Assembly (NCBI GenBank): GCA_033807695.1
Contig: CM066305.1
Span: 620,001 to 684,000 of the forward strand
DNA length: 64,000 bases
Reading direction: 5' to 3'
DNA from: Daedaleopsis sinensis
Lineage: Eukaryota; Basidiomycota; Agaricomycetes; Polyporales; Polyporaceae
The notes below the pieces were generated by a model. That model did no database searches, had not been told where the DNA came from, and worked only from the letters and a program-made list of their open reading frames with translations. Below, piece after piece: positions 1 through 10,917 of the stretch. Made by a program: the position numbers and the translations under genes. Within the stretch, counting starts at the first letter, position 1. Each line of letters opens with the position of its first letter.

Positions 1-1936
1 CTCGAGGCGAAGGAGGCGCTGCGGAACGAGAAGCTCCGCACAATGCAGCGCGACTACAAGCTCGTCATGTTTCAGTCGAAGGAGCTCGAGCTCGAGGTGC
101 GTGTGGCGCAGCTGCAGCGGGAGCTCGACGCCGCCGTGCGGGACGGACAGGAGGCGTGCGAGGATGCGGAGGAGCGCGGGCAGGAGACGGCTGCGGTGCT
201 TGAGGCACGGTGTGGGGAGCTCGCTGGACAGCTCAAGGAGATGGCGGAGGAGCAGGGGCGGGCGATGAAGGAGAAGGAGATGGCGGAAGTACGTCCGAGC
301 TACCCCCTCAGTCCGCTGTACCGTAGGCTTGATTTTTGGTTCTACCACTCAGGAAGCACTCGTTGCGTTGCGTGCCGAACACGTCAAGGTCGTCTCTGCG
401 TCAGAGAGCTCTGCGCAAAGCCTGGAGCGCACGGAGCTGCAGCTGGACGGCCTGAAGACCACGAATGCGGAACTCGAGAAGAAGTACATCGAAGCTGAGA
501 CGACTATACAATCCTTGCGTCGGCAGGTGGAGAAATGGACTAGCATTGAAGGTCGCGAGAATGCGGAACTTGCGAAGCTCCGCAAGAGCCGGATCGAGCT
601 CGAGGTCAAGGTGCACCAGCTCGAGTCCGAGAAGGAGGAGGCTGAGAAGAAGGCGGAGCAGGATACAGCGAGGTTGGAGAAGCTGAAAGCTAAACTCGAC
701 AAGTACAAGGAGGTATTCGAGGCGCACAAGGTCGAGTAAATTGTTACCACTCTTCAACTCGCGCGCTGACTGCTCTTCTCCTGTTTAGCAAGAGACCGAG
801 AGTGCGCAGGAGGACGCAAATCAGCTGCAGAGTGCTTTGGCATCTGCGGAGGAGCGGAACAATAAGCTCAAGGCCCAGCTGCAAGCACAGAAGCAGCGGG
901 CAGATGAACTGCAAGCGAAGCTTGATGAAGCGCGGAAGATCGGCCCATCGAACCAGAAGCCAGCTAAAGCAGTATGTGAAACTTACTCCTCAACGTGCTC
1001 ACTCAATGACTTTGTCGTTCTCGTTCAAGGATGCATCTCGACGCCCAGAGCCCGAGGTGATCATAGACGAAGAATCGGACGAAGAGCCTCAGTCGAAACC
1101 AAGGAAGCCATCTGCTCAAAGCCAGACCTCGAGACCCAAAGCACCGTCTCCTATGTTGGTTGAGGACGACGAGGAGATCGAGGAGGTCGCACCGCCTCCC
1201 AAAACATCTAAGCCCAAAGCGAAAGACAAGGCGAAAAGCAAAGAGCCCCGCCCTTCTGTCCCCCAGGACGACGACGACAATGACGAAGCCCCGCCGCCCA
1301 CCAAACCGAAATCGAAGGCTGCGAAGGAGCGAGACAAGGAGAAAGAGAAGACGAAACGGTCGCCTGCGGACGACGACAGCGACATACAGCTTGTCGAGAA
1401 GCCCAAGGTCGAGAAGAAGGGGAAACGCAAGGCGGACTCGGTCGAGGGCAGCAAGCCCGCCCCTTCGAAGAAGCGCGCGAAGAAGGCGACCCCCGAGGAC
1501 GAGGTGGAGGAGGCGGAGGTGGCGAAGCCCCCACCGAAGAAACGAGGGAGACCGTCGAAGGCGACCGTCAGCGTCAGTACATCAGGCAGCGGCTCTGCGG
1601 CTGGCAAAGCCGCAGCGAAGAAAGGCAAGGCCGGTCCGGGACGGCCTACGAAGGTGTCCGACGCGGCGACAGGGGGCGGAGACGAGGAAGATGGCGTGGT
1701 GCCGAAGAAGAAGAGGAAGATACAGCTCTTTGGGGGCGCGCGGCCGACCGCGTTCGACTGGAGTCACACGGTATGGCTGGGTTTCTGTATGCATGCATGG
1801 CCAGTGTCGCTGACCAGTTCGTTAGGGTGCTGGCGGGCTGGACATCCCTACCGAGTTGTCTCCTGTCAAAGAGGGCGATGTCCCGCCCCCGCCACGACAG
1901 AGTTTCTCTGCCCTTGGAAGCATACTGCGTCGGTAG
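1..1936 (+). CDS. Coiled-coil protein with acidic/basic AT-hook tail (5' partial)
   Basis: The gene is open at the left window edge. Five exons are inferred: 1-288, 353-730, 789-971, 1030-1770 and 1826-1936, with GT-AG introns of 55-64 bp. All exons join in frame to give about 566 residues ending SILRR-stop. The first three exons are heptad-rich, full of E, K, L, Q and A, and predict a long coiled coil. Exon 4 is a charged disordered region alternating DDDDN/EEIEE blocks with KKK/KAK blocks. It contains AT-hook-like cores (KKRGRPSK and GPGRPTK) and a basic cluster KKKRK that could be a nuclear localisation signal. I infer a nuclear, DNA- or chromatin-associated coiled-coil protein. I do not recognise the family, and the missing N-terminus prevents a firmer call. 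Confidence 0.75.
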
Positions 1937-2950
1937 GACGTTCTCCGCAGGACTGTTTATTGGTGCGCTGCATTGTGTCTCACATCTCCCAACACTTGCT
2001 GTACTTCTGATGTGGTATATGTATCCACAACCTCGACTGCCCACGAATCCGAGCAGCTCCAAGTTCGCGACGAAGACGGAGTTGCGGCTAAGCTGATGAT
2101 TTGTTAGTTTGTAAGTGTTGTACCCATAATCCGGCTGACGATGAATTCTAGAATACCCCAGGCATCTTCGCGCAAGCCGACCGTGCTCGTTCCAGATTTT
2201 TGGACGTCGCTCAGCCCTGCACTGTGACCATTATGATGATCTTGCAATGTTTGCAGACACGCGTACAAACCCTACCCAAAACAGCGATTCGTTTCGCTTG
2301 TCATATTTTGCTATGCTTGTGTCCACCGCCGTAAGAGAGCAGTACTACAGAGTACTACCAACTCTCTGTGTAAACGCAACAGGAGTCGTCGTTGTCCACA
2401 CACACTGTTACTACGCTGTCATCCGATCGGTAGATTTAGCGGCATGACTTGCGGATGACTAGCTCGAGCGGATTTACTTGGCTATACTCTGACCGCCTCT
2501 CATTCGTGTTAATTCAGGGCAACGTCTTGCCTCAGCCCACCATCGCAAACCTATTGATGCGTAAGTACTACACCAGCCCTGTCTGTTGTGTTGCAAAGCC
2601 AGGTTGAAGCTCGCTGACATCCCCGCTAGCCTTTAGGCGCAGAATCCTTGGATGCGAAGATTAAGCGAAGAGACCCGGCTCTAAAACACTCCTCGCATCA
2701 GATGCTCTCCGCCTCGCGAAGCACACCTCCGGCCTTTTTCCGCAGGCCGGGTGACCCTCGACTTCCAGACACGCTTCCCTAAATTGGAGCGCTCGGTAGA
2801 AAAAACAGACTCAGGTTGGCCAGTCGCATGGTAGGTCCTGGCGTCTGCCCCGCATAACCCCAGATATTCTCCAGATCTCAGAACCGCTAAGCCGGAAAAG
2901 GATTCACGGCAGCAACCTCGGTAGGATGCGAGAAGACATGGTCACGGAAG
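1937..2950. other. Intergenic, no gene recognised
   Basis: About 1 kb between the coiled-coil gene and the sugar transporter. Only short unsupported ORFs are present (for example 2247-2447). I see no transposon ends, tRNA or conserved motif here. Confidence 0.6.
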
Positions 2951-2957
2951 TATATAA
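2951..2957 (+). promoter_or_regulatory. TATA-like box of the sugar transporter
   Basis: TATATAA lies 107 bp upstream of the chosen ATG at 3064, within the usual range for a fungal core promoter. This supports the MAPTEW start over the upstream in-frame ATG at 2926. No experimental support is available. Confidence 0.4.
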
Positions 2958-3063
2958 CGAGCGCGGAATCCTCGTGCGCACCCGATGGTCCCTCTGCCCT
3001 CGCAGACCTCCCTTCCAATCTCTCAGGCCTCTGGGTTCCGCGCTTCCCTCCGTCCGTGCAACG

Positions 3064-5686
3064 ATGGCACCTACGGAATGGACTGTAATCGACTTCATCC
3101 ACCGAGGTCCATGGTGGAAGAATCGCAGTACGTGAGCGCCCTCTCCCTCGGACACGCTGGGTGGTTGACACTGAATCGCTAGGTATCCGAGCCCTCAACT
3201 TGCTGTTGATTCTTCCGCTACTCACAGCCTCGATGAACGGTCTTGACTCCTCTCTGGTGAATGGTGCGTGCGCTCATATGCACCCGCACAACGCTCGCGT
3301 CGCTCATGTCCTAGGGCAACAGGTCTTCAAATCTTACCCAGCTGGCAAGGATTTTTCGACCATCCCCAGGAGAAGACACTAGGTGCGTACTGGTCGAGGC
3401 TGCCTCCTCCTGAGACCTCTTCACTGACGCGGACTCTCGGGACAGGGCTTATCAGCGCCGCACAAGTCATCGGTTCCCTCGTGGTAAGTAGAAGCACATC
3501 CTTCGCCGTTTGCAAGGCCGTACTGAGATGTCATAGGGTCTGCCCCCCGCGCCCATCTTCGCGGACATGCTGGGCCGGAAGCCCACAGTCTTCATTGGGG
3601 CTGTCATCATGCTCGCCGGGGTGGCCCTCCAGAGCGCAGCGACCAGCATCCACACGTTCATCGGCGCACGAGGACTGAGTAAGTCATGTCCGCTCTCGGC
3701 CGCACAAGCTCCTGTTCGTTAAGTGCTGGGAAGTCGGCCTCGGGCTGTCCTTGTCGCTCACAGCCGCCCCGCTGCTTATCACCGAGCTAGCCTATCCGAC
3801 ACAGGTGCGCGCGCATAATTGTGATCCGCCTCTAATCATATGCTTATCGTCTTCTTTCGCAGCGTGGAAAGCTTACCTCAATGTACAACTCGTCATGGTA
3901 CCTCGGCAGTATTGTCTGTGAGTAACGGCTGCTAAGCGATGTATTGCGATCAGCCAGTGACATCCTATCTTGCAGCGGCGTGGTCATGCTATGGGGCGTA
4001 CCGAGGGGGGGCGAGCTCGGTGTGGTCCTGGAGAGTGCCAACCCTCGTACAGGCTCTCGGGCCTGTCGCACAAGTGACGATGATCTGGTGCGCATCTGCA
4101 TCTCAAGTCTTTGAGGCAAAATGACCGACGTTGATTCTTGTCACTTGTGCAGGTTCGTCCCAGAATCTCCACGCTTCCTCGTGAGCAAAGGGCGGGTGCG
4201 TTGGTCTCCGCGATTTCCGCGGACTAGCGACAGTTAACCCCGGTCCATCTCCGTGTGTTCAGGAAGGAAAAGCGGCCAGCGTGCTCGCACAGTATCACTC
4301 TCTGAGCGGCCATGAGCACGATCCGCTCATCATGTTCGAGATGGCGCAAATCCGGCATGCGTTGAAGCTCGAAAAAGAAGCATCACAGAGCACGTCGTAC
4401 CTCACGCTCTTCGCTACGCCCGGAAACAGAAAGCGGATGATCATCATCATCGCCCTCGCCCTCTTCTCGCAGTGGAGGTATATGTGCTTGACACTCGATG
4501 CGAAGCGACTTCAGGCTGACGCGGTGTCGCATACAGCGGGAATGGACTAGTCTCGTACTACATCAATCTGGTGCTGGAAGGCGTAGGGATAGGCGATCCA
4601 GGTACCAAGGCAGCCATCAACGGAGGACTCCAGGTGCGGTGAATGCTGACTTCCTGCGTAGTACCCAACTCAACCTTCAGCACAGATATGGAACTTCGTC
4701 TCGGCTATGTTAGGTGCATTAATGATCGATAAGCTCGGCCGAAGAACTCTCTTTATCATCTCCAACGTAGGAATGCTGATCGGTACGTTCTCTCTCTGAG
4801 TAACAATCCCATCAGGCTTGTATCTGAACGATGCACACTGGCAGACTTCGGCGTGTGGACGCTGACTACCGCTCTTTTCAACACTCTCGGTGACGTTAAG
4901 GCTGCGAAAGGTTCGTGTGCATGCTACCCCAGCGCAGACGGCGCTGCTCATCCTTGAATGCCTCCAGCGACCATCCCGTTCATCTTCATCTTCTATTTCT
5001 TCTACGATATCGCATACACACCGATGCTCGTGTCTTACACCCTTGAAATCCTACCGTTCAATATACGTGCAAAAGGCTTTGCGGTCATGGTGCGTGTTTT
5101 TGTGGCCATACTTGATGATTACTTTGAATAAGCCAATCTGTATCTCAGAACTTCGTCCTGTCCCTGGCACTGGCGTTCAACCAGTTCGTGAATCCATGGG
5201 CACTGCATGCATTGGGCTGGCGCTATGTAAGTTTCATGATGTACTTCGACTGGCAATATGCTCATCAACTCGGACAGTACCTTGTCTACTTCGGATGGCT
5301 CATCGTGGAGTTAGTCTTCATCGTCGTGTTCATCATCGAGACAAAGGGTACGTAACAGCTCTCCGCTTTCATTTGTAGCGCCACCTCATCGCACACCACG
5401 CACAGGCCGGACACTCGAGGAGACTGCCGCACTTTTCGACGGCGAGCAGCAGCCCCAGGACCTCGTGCAGCACGGCGGGGAGGCCGCGACGATGTCTCGC
5501 CACCTCGCCGCGCGCGGCCCAGGCATCTGGGTCGAGGAGGAGAAAAGCACGGTGACGGACATCGTCGAGATGCGCGATTCTGCGCAGCGTCGCGTGAGCG
5601 ATCGCACGATGAGCCAGACGCTGAGCATGAGTCGGTATGACGAGGAGTCGGTCAACTCTCATAGCAGGATATGCGAGGCCATCTGA
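3064..5686 (+). CDS. MFS sugar transporter (lactose-permease-like sugar porter)
   Basis: This is a plasma-membrane proton-coupled sugar importer of the fungal sugar-porter family. The gene is split by about a dozen short introns. In order I read an N-terminal MAPTEW start, TM1 with an LLLILPLL core, a loop with DMLGRKP matching the sugar-porter GRK motif, YNSSWYLGS, the PESPRFL signature near 4153, a charged central loop, DKLGRRT, the TPMLVSYTLEILPFNIRAKG stretch of TM10, FNQFVNPWAL, and the ETKGRTLEE signature near 5345-5415. The tail is polar and Ser-rich and ends EAI-stop. The TM10-TM11 segment resembles fungal lactose permeases more than glucose transporters, but I cannot fix the substrate. 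All the diagnostic motifs look intact, so I treat it as functional. Confidence 0.9.
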
Positions 5687-5946
5687 GTGTTACGCACGAC
5701 CGATCTCCATTCTCTCCTCACTGCCTCCCTAGTTTGCGTTATACCTCTGCATTGCCTTATACCTTTGAACTGTCTCCCCGCCTCGACCTGAATCTAGCTA
5801 GCACAACATTCCTTCACGACCTTTTGCTCTCCGTAATACCGGCGCCCTCTCGCATCATCACCCGCATGTTGTAACCCTGTCGTTGTCCCCAGCGTAAAAA
5901 AAAGTGTATCACTAGCCCGTTGCATCCAAACCCACTGCGCCCTGCT

Positions 5947-6423
5947 CTAGTCCGAGTACGCGTCCGGGACCGCGTCCGCCCTGACCCACACCTGCAATCC
6001 GCCCAGTGGACAAGTAAACACGCCCCAGCCGTCCGCGTCGACGCGCACAACTTGAACAGCATCCGCGTCGGCAGCCTGCGTGTCACTCGTGCTTCTGCCA
6101 TTGGCCATCGGCGTCCCCGTATGCGCAGGACGCATGAACGCCTTGTACACGATCCCCGCACACTCCTGCGCACGCACCCACGCGAATGTAGCCATATCAG
6201 TACAAGCTCGCGCTTGATACGTACAGCACGCAGAACCGCAACACGCACCGAGCCGACGTTCATCCTGATTGTATGCGCGCGAGCCGCGCGCAGTGCATCG
6301 CTTCCCACATGCGTGAGTATGTCTCGGTCCCGTCGCGGCGTATGCGCACCCCCGCAGGACCCGCCAGAACCGGACCGGGGTCATCAGGAAAACGTCACAT
6401 ATACCTGTGGCACCTGGGCACAT
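5947..6423 (-). CDS. Doubtful ORF, possible 3' remnant of a Cys-rich gene
   Basis: A 158-codon minus-strand ORF convergent with the transporter. Its last 100 codons look protein-like (a CCGSACC cysteine cluster, then DADGWGVFTCP and LQVWVRADAVPDAY), while the first 45 codons read like non-coding sequence. Its 5' end contains two CATCAGGAAA transposon-end motifs (6382 and 6421), so if it was a gene it has probably been cut by the adjacent transposons. I do not recognise a family. It could equally be a chance ORF in GC-rich DNA. Confidence 0.3.
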   Translation of the reverse strand: MCPGATGICDVFLMTPVRFWRVLRGCAYAATGPRHTHACGKRCTARGSRAYNQDERRLGACCGSACCTYQARACTDMATFAWVRAQECAGIVYKAFMRPAHTGTPMANGRSTSDTQAADADAVQVVRVDADGWGVFTCPLGGLQVWVRADAVPDAYSD

Positions 6424-6437
6424 CAGGAAACCTGCAC
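6382..6437 (+). repeat. Two CATCAGGAAA transposon-end motifs
   Basis: CATCAGGAAAACGTCAC at 6382 and CATCAGGAAACCTGCAC at 6421 are direct repeats 39 bp apart. They match the left terminal sequence of the element starting at 8878 (CATCAGGAAAACGGTCAC). They sit immediately left of the point where the KDZ transposase coding sequence begins abruptly, suggesting solo or residual element ends at a rearrangement junction. Confidence 0.5.
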
Positions 6438-6446
6438 ACTATATGG

Positions 6447-7756
6447 GCATAGAGTCCAGCTCGTCAGATACTAACACTACTGTAGCCTTATCGATGGCAT
6501 CCGAAAAGCTCAAGCTGCACGAAGAGGAAGCTGCCGAAGCCGCTCAAGGGAAGCTGCCGCTTCATGAGGTTACGCCAGCTGTATTGCTGCAAGTAGGCCT
6601 AGAATTAGAAGACAACCAGTAAGTGTGTCGTATTATGACATACCTGTGCAATATTTGACCAGTGATCTTGATCGTCAGGCGACATCTGCGGCTGCGCTCG
6701 AGCTCTGGCAGGACAGTTGCTGATCTAGCCGAGAATCAAGAGAAGCGCAATGTCTTGATGCGCCGTATTGAGCTTTGGCGTGTCAGCCAAGATGTGCACA
6801 TGCCGATGGTCGCGGAGCTCCGAGCTTCATCACAAGAGGGGCAAGATCTCGGATCTTCCGCCTCTCCCACAAAGGCCGAGGACATTAAGCTCTGGCTGCC
6901 GTCTGCTCTTCCATCCGATTTGGCCTCAAACGAGCTACTTTCCGGTTTGCAAGCCAAGGAGCGTCGCCTTCGCCTTGCGCAGATGGCGGACGCTCTAGCA
7001 GATATCCGTCGCATCCGGCGTGTCCTCGCAGCAATATCGGAGTTCCAAAGACTTAACATCCACGGAACTGGTCAGCGGGCCGTCACTCGGAATCTCAGCC
7101 TTTACGATCGGTTCTTGACCAAGCAGACCCGATGCGCGGCACGCTATCGTGATGCGCGTTCTGCCATGACGCGTCTAGAGCCATCTGGGGCATGGACTGA
7201 GACATACCGGCCGTTGCTAGATGCCGATCTCCGTGGTCCACGGCGGGAGGATGACGACGTCATTCCGAGCGAGGGCCGGTACGAAATCAGCTGGATATGG
7301 CTCACCAGCGCCGCACGCCCAGATCAGAACACCCCGGCCTCGAACGCGGAGTTCACAGAGACAATGCGGGCTGAATGGGCTCGGGCGAAGGCACGAGTCA
7401 ACCGCTGGGAGGAGAACCAGAAACTCGTCATTGACGAGATGAGGCGGGTACTCGCGTTCTTGGGCACCAGAGCGACATGGTGGCGCCAGCAAGCATCGCG
7501 CCGTACCGGTGTCTCTCCTAGGCTCCGTCGCGGGCTTGCCTTCTACGCTGAGAAGCAGGCCACGATCCATGAAGCGCTCGCGACCCGTACCGCATCGTTC
7601 TGGGTGGACTACCTCAAGAAGATCGGCTCTCTGCCTCCCTGGATTCTTCCATACGAGCATGTAGCACGCAAGGTTAGACTGAAGAAGTGGGGACACGAGC
7701 CTCCGGAAGTAGAGCTCGGGGAGGACAGTTCTTCTTCAGACGAAGAGGATGATTGA
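6447..7756 (+). pseudogene. KDZ-family transposase, C-terminal remnant
   Basis: Two exons are readable: about 6447-6619 and 6680-7756. The intron donor is GTAAGTGTG and the acceptor TCGTCAG. The protein matches what I know of the C-terminal part of basidiomycete KDZ (Kyakuja-Dileera-Zisupton) transposases. It has the segment with TPAVLLQVGLELEDNQ, then an arginine-rich RRIELWR helix, EDIKLWLPS, a DIRRIRRVL helix, SEGRYEISWIWL, and RWEENQKLVIDEMRRVLAFL followed by WWR. It ends in an acidic SSSSDEEDD tail. The N-terminal Cys cluster and RNase-H catalytic core are absent: coding similarity starts at about 6447, just after two transposon-end motifs. This is a 5'-truncated remnant that cannot transpose by itself, although the remaining frame has no stop codons. 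Confidence 0.8.
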
Positions 7757-7804
7757 TATGCTCATGTCACCCGGCTATGTAGATTAATGCTACGTGAAAT
7801 TGTA

Positions 7805-8877
7805 CTATCCTGATGGCATGTACAATATGCTGCTCGAGATCCGTGTACTTAGGTTGTAAACTGGATGCTTGTAGATAGATATACCTCCACAGTTGTATAA
7901 TATGCTAGTCTCACATGTGCGCACATTGATGTACAATACATTGTCGTGATTGTACAAACAAAGGTGAGAGTATGTACAGATGAGTTCATATACAACATTG
8001 GCAAGGTGGAGCTTCATGGCATTTGGGCTTAATATGACAGTCACTCCAAAGCAGCATATTTCGACCTTGCCACTGTTTCGAATGAAACAGGTTCAACGAA
8101 GAGCGCTTATGATACCATATTGGGCAACTGGACCGCATATGGTAGTGTAAGCGCTCTCACGCTCGGTCCGATCCCCCATTTATTCTATACATTGATTGTA
8201 CAATCTACTACTTCATGTACAATCTCAGTGAGGTCATAGGAGCCGTACAAAGTATTGTTCTATATATAACTCGGAGATTGTACAATCATTCTGCTGCTTC
8301 TAGTATATGAATAGTACAATATACCGCTTCATATACAACTGAAGTGGGTCCTAAAGATTGTACAATCGGTCTGCTGCCTCCAGTACTTGGATAGTACAAT
8401 CTGCTTGTCTATATATAGCTGAAGTGGATCCCAACAATTATACAATTGGTCTGCTGCTTCCAGTACATGAATTGTACAATATATCACTTCATATACAACT
8501 GCAGTGGATCCCTGAGGTTGTACAATAGGTCTACTGCTTGCAGTACATGAATTGTACAATGTATCGCTTCATATACAACTGCAGTGGATCCCTAGGATTG
8601 TACAATTGCTCCGCTCCTTCTAGTCCATACATTGTACAATCTACAGGTTCATATACAATCTAACTGAGATCCCTAGAATTGTACAATATTGTGAATATAT
8701 CGCTCATATACAACATCAGTAAGATCCCTAGGATTGTACAATCGCTCCGCTCCTTATAGTACATAAATGGTACAATCTACAGGTTCATATACAATCTAAG
8801 TGAGATCCCTAGAATTGTACAATAGGTCCGCTGCTTCTAGTACATAAATTGTACAATCTACTGGTCAATATACAACC
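7805..8877 (+). repeat. Array of TTGTACAAT palindromes (KDZ subterminal region, block 1)
   Basis: About twenty copies of ATTGTACAAT or one-mismatch variants follow the KDZ stop codon. From about 8270 rightward they alternate at roughly 34 and 46 bp, giving an 80-bp period. Each unit also contains a TTCATATACAAC box and a GATCCCTAG/GGGTCCT box. The palindrome ATTGTACAAT is self-complementary, as expected of a dimeric protein-binding site. The array is broken by the element starting at 8878 and continues at 10081 and then at 26322. I interpret it as the subterminal repeat region of the KDZ element. Confidence 0.75.
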
Positions 8878-10080
8878 CATCAGGAAAACGGTCACTGTAC
8901 GGTAGAGGATTGAAACATACTACGGACAATGGTAGAGAGTGATAGTTGTGGGTAGCGCTCGTCGGGGCTTGATCATCTATGGTAATGAGTGATCGTGTCG
9001 GGCATATAATTGGTAAATTGTGGTCTTGGCCGTCGACTAATGGTAATCTATTGTAGATTAAAGCACAAGAAAGATTACATTATACAGAGCTCTATTGATT
9101 TAAAGCTACAAAACATAGTGCTACTGGTGACAGCCTAGTAGCTCTACTGTAAGTAATGCAAATGAATCCGAGGCTTGAGCCGAGGGGAACGGGATCGTGT
9201 TTCACTATCTGGGGGCCAGCGCTCAGCCAGTTGCCCAGTATAGTAAGTTTGCCTGCCCTAAATCAATGCGGCGGTTTCCGGGTCACCTTGACGCTGATGT
9301 TCGACTACGGACTTCAAGGTGTCATCGCGACCGTCACCCTCTCAGATCTCTGACTCTGCGTGCCCTCTTTGTGCCCTCTACTGTTGGTCTCTGTGTCTAG
9401 GTCTTGTGCTACTGCGGGGCTACTGGTCTGCCTATGCTGGTCTGCCTATGCTGGTCTACCTATGTTGGCTAGGCTGCTATCTGTGGGGGCTTGACTACGA
9501 GTCTCTTCTTGGTTCCGAAGGGCAAGTACCTGCACGACAACGATGCAGCCATCCATGGATGCATGAGGTATGTGTCCCGACTTGCCATGGGCATCCTCCT
9601 GGTCTTCTGCTCATTCCAATGCGACAGCACCTCAAGTCACCGGCGGTTCCCAGGGCCGCGTCCGACGTGATCATGTCGACACGTCTACCATGCTGTAGTA
9701 GTACTACTATCCCTGTACAGTACTCGTACTAGTTTGAATGTCATTGGCCGCTGTTTTCCTCTCTTGTGAATGGTCTATCCCTACCAGAAGCGAGCCCCGA
9801 AGCAAAATACCACCCCCCTGCAATCGTATCACGCTGTCATATGTTATAATGTTCGTCTTCAGTGCTAGAATGTGATCGTGCGAGACGATCCATGATCATA
9901 GCGCCGGTGGCTTATGCTAGAGCATGTCAGACTCACACGGTGTCCTCTAGCATGCATGACAGCCTACGATGGGTCTCTGGTAGTTTTCATCAACAAATAA
10001 TCACAATCTACCACTGGCAGCATTACAACTATCTACCGGCATGATAATCTATGTCCATGTACTGTGCCGATTTCCTGATG
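8878..10080. mobile_element. Non-autonomous element, CATCAGG terminal inverted repeats, CC duplication
   Basis: A 1,203-bp insertion splits the TTGTACAAT array. The left end reads CATCAGGAAAACGGTCACTG and the inverted right end CATCAGGAAATCGGCACAG, so about 20 bp of terminal repeat match with few differences. The flanks carry CC at 8876-8877 and 10081-10082, and removing the element plus one CC restores an array unit. GGTAGA/GGTAAT-type short repeats near both ends lie in opposite orientation, like subterminal repeats. I recognise no coding gene inside. A 14-bp unit occurs three times in tandem at 9423-9464. It shares terminal sequence with the large Plavaka element next door, which probably mobilises it. 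Confidence 0.72.
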
Positions 10081-10286
10081 CCACAGTGGGCTCCTAAAAT
10101 AGTACAATAGGTTTCACTCCTTCTAGTACATAAATTGTACAATGTACAGGTTCATATACAATCTGAGTGAGATCCCTAGGATTATACAATCTATGGCTTC
10201 ATATACAACCTAAGTGTGATCCCTGATGTTGTACAATCAGTCTGCTACTCCTGGTACATAGATTGTACAATCTACTAGTTCATATA
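10081..10286 (+). repeat. TTGTACAAT array, block 2
   Basis: Five palindrome copies in the same 80-bp arrangement as block 1 (near 10104, 10136, 10184, 10228 and 10263). The left edge abuts the 1.2 kb element, and the right edge abuts the Plavaka element inside the sequence TTCATATA. Confidence 0.75.
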
Positions 10287-10302
10287 CATCAGGGGAACTT
10301 CT

Positions 10303-10917
10303 AGATGCCATGTACCGCTACAGACGCCATGTAGCCGCTGTAGCATCGTAGCGTCCCCCCGGCTATGCCGAGCACCTGTAGCATCACGCATCTATTCTGT
10401 AGCATCACATAGCGTCTTATAGCATGCCGGATATAGAAACTCTGACCGGCTCGGCGTCCTCCGAGTCGACTCCGACGGGCGACGGCCGGTAGCTACAGCA
10501 CTCAGGTCCAGCGGACGTGCAACTTCATTCAATGACTCGGACTCTGTCGGAGAGCCTGAGGATGTCACGGTCCTCCGAGTCCTTTCAAACCATGGTAAAG
10601 GACACTGGCAAACTTGGAATCTACTCGCATTCAGGTTGAGACCACGACAACGGACACATTCTACATAATGATCAGTGCGCTGGCAGATCATACTCGCCTC
10701 CGCCGTCGAGATCCCTATACTACATGTTCGCGGTGGAGTCGTCGTCCTCATAGTCCTGCAAAGTCCTCCCGTTACGGGCGTTTCCTGCCTGCTTCTTGAG
10801 GGCGTACGCCGCGATGGCGCTAGCAACTGCGCTGTCAGAAATGACAGCAGACGTGTCCGAGTCTTGGACGTCGGGAGCATTTGCAGCGGCACTAGTAGTA
10901 CAGAAGAGCGAGTTGGA
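10303..10917. repeat. Plavaka left subterminal region with TGTAGC motifs
   Basis: 10318-10430 carries repeated TGTAGC(ATC) motifs in one orientation, mirrored at the other end of the element. The rest (10440-10917) is the 3' flank of the DUF6532 gene. I see no separate gene in it. Confidence 0.5.

Noticed and set aside
1116..1628. 170-codon minus-strand ORF in the coiled-coil gene
   Set aside because: It lies antisense to the charged exon 4; its Ser/Phe composition reflects the Lys/Asp codons of the real frame.
5920..6474. 184-codon Arg/Thr-rich plus-strand ORF
   Set aside because: The composition is that of a frame-shifted GC-rich region; no motif is present, and it overlaps transposon-end repeats.
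7805..8877. CRISPR-like regular repeats
   Set aside because: The host is a eukaryote. The repeats are 10-bp palindromes with diverged, related spacers and alternating 34/46-bp spacing next to a transposase, not identical repeats with unique spacers.
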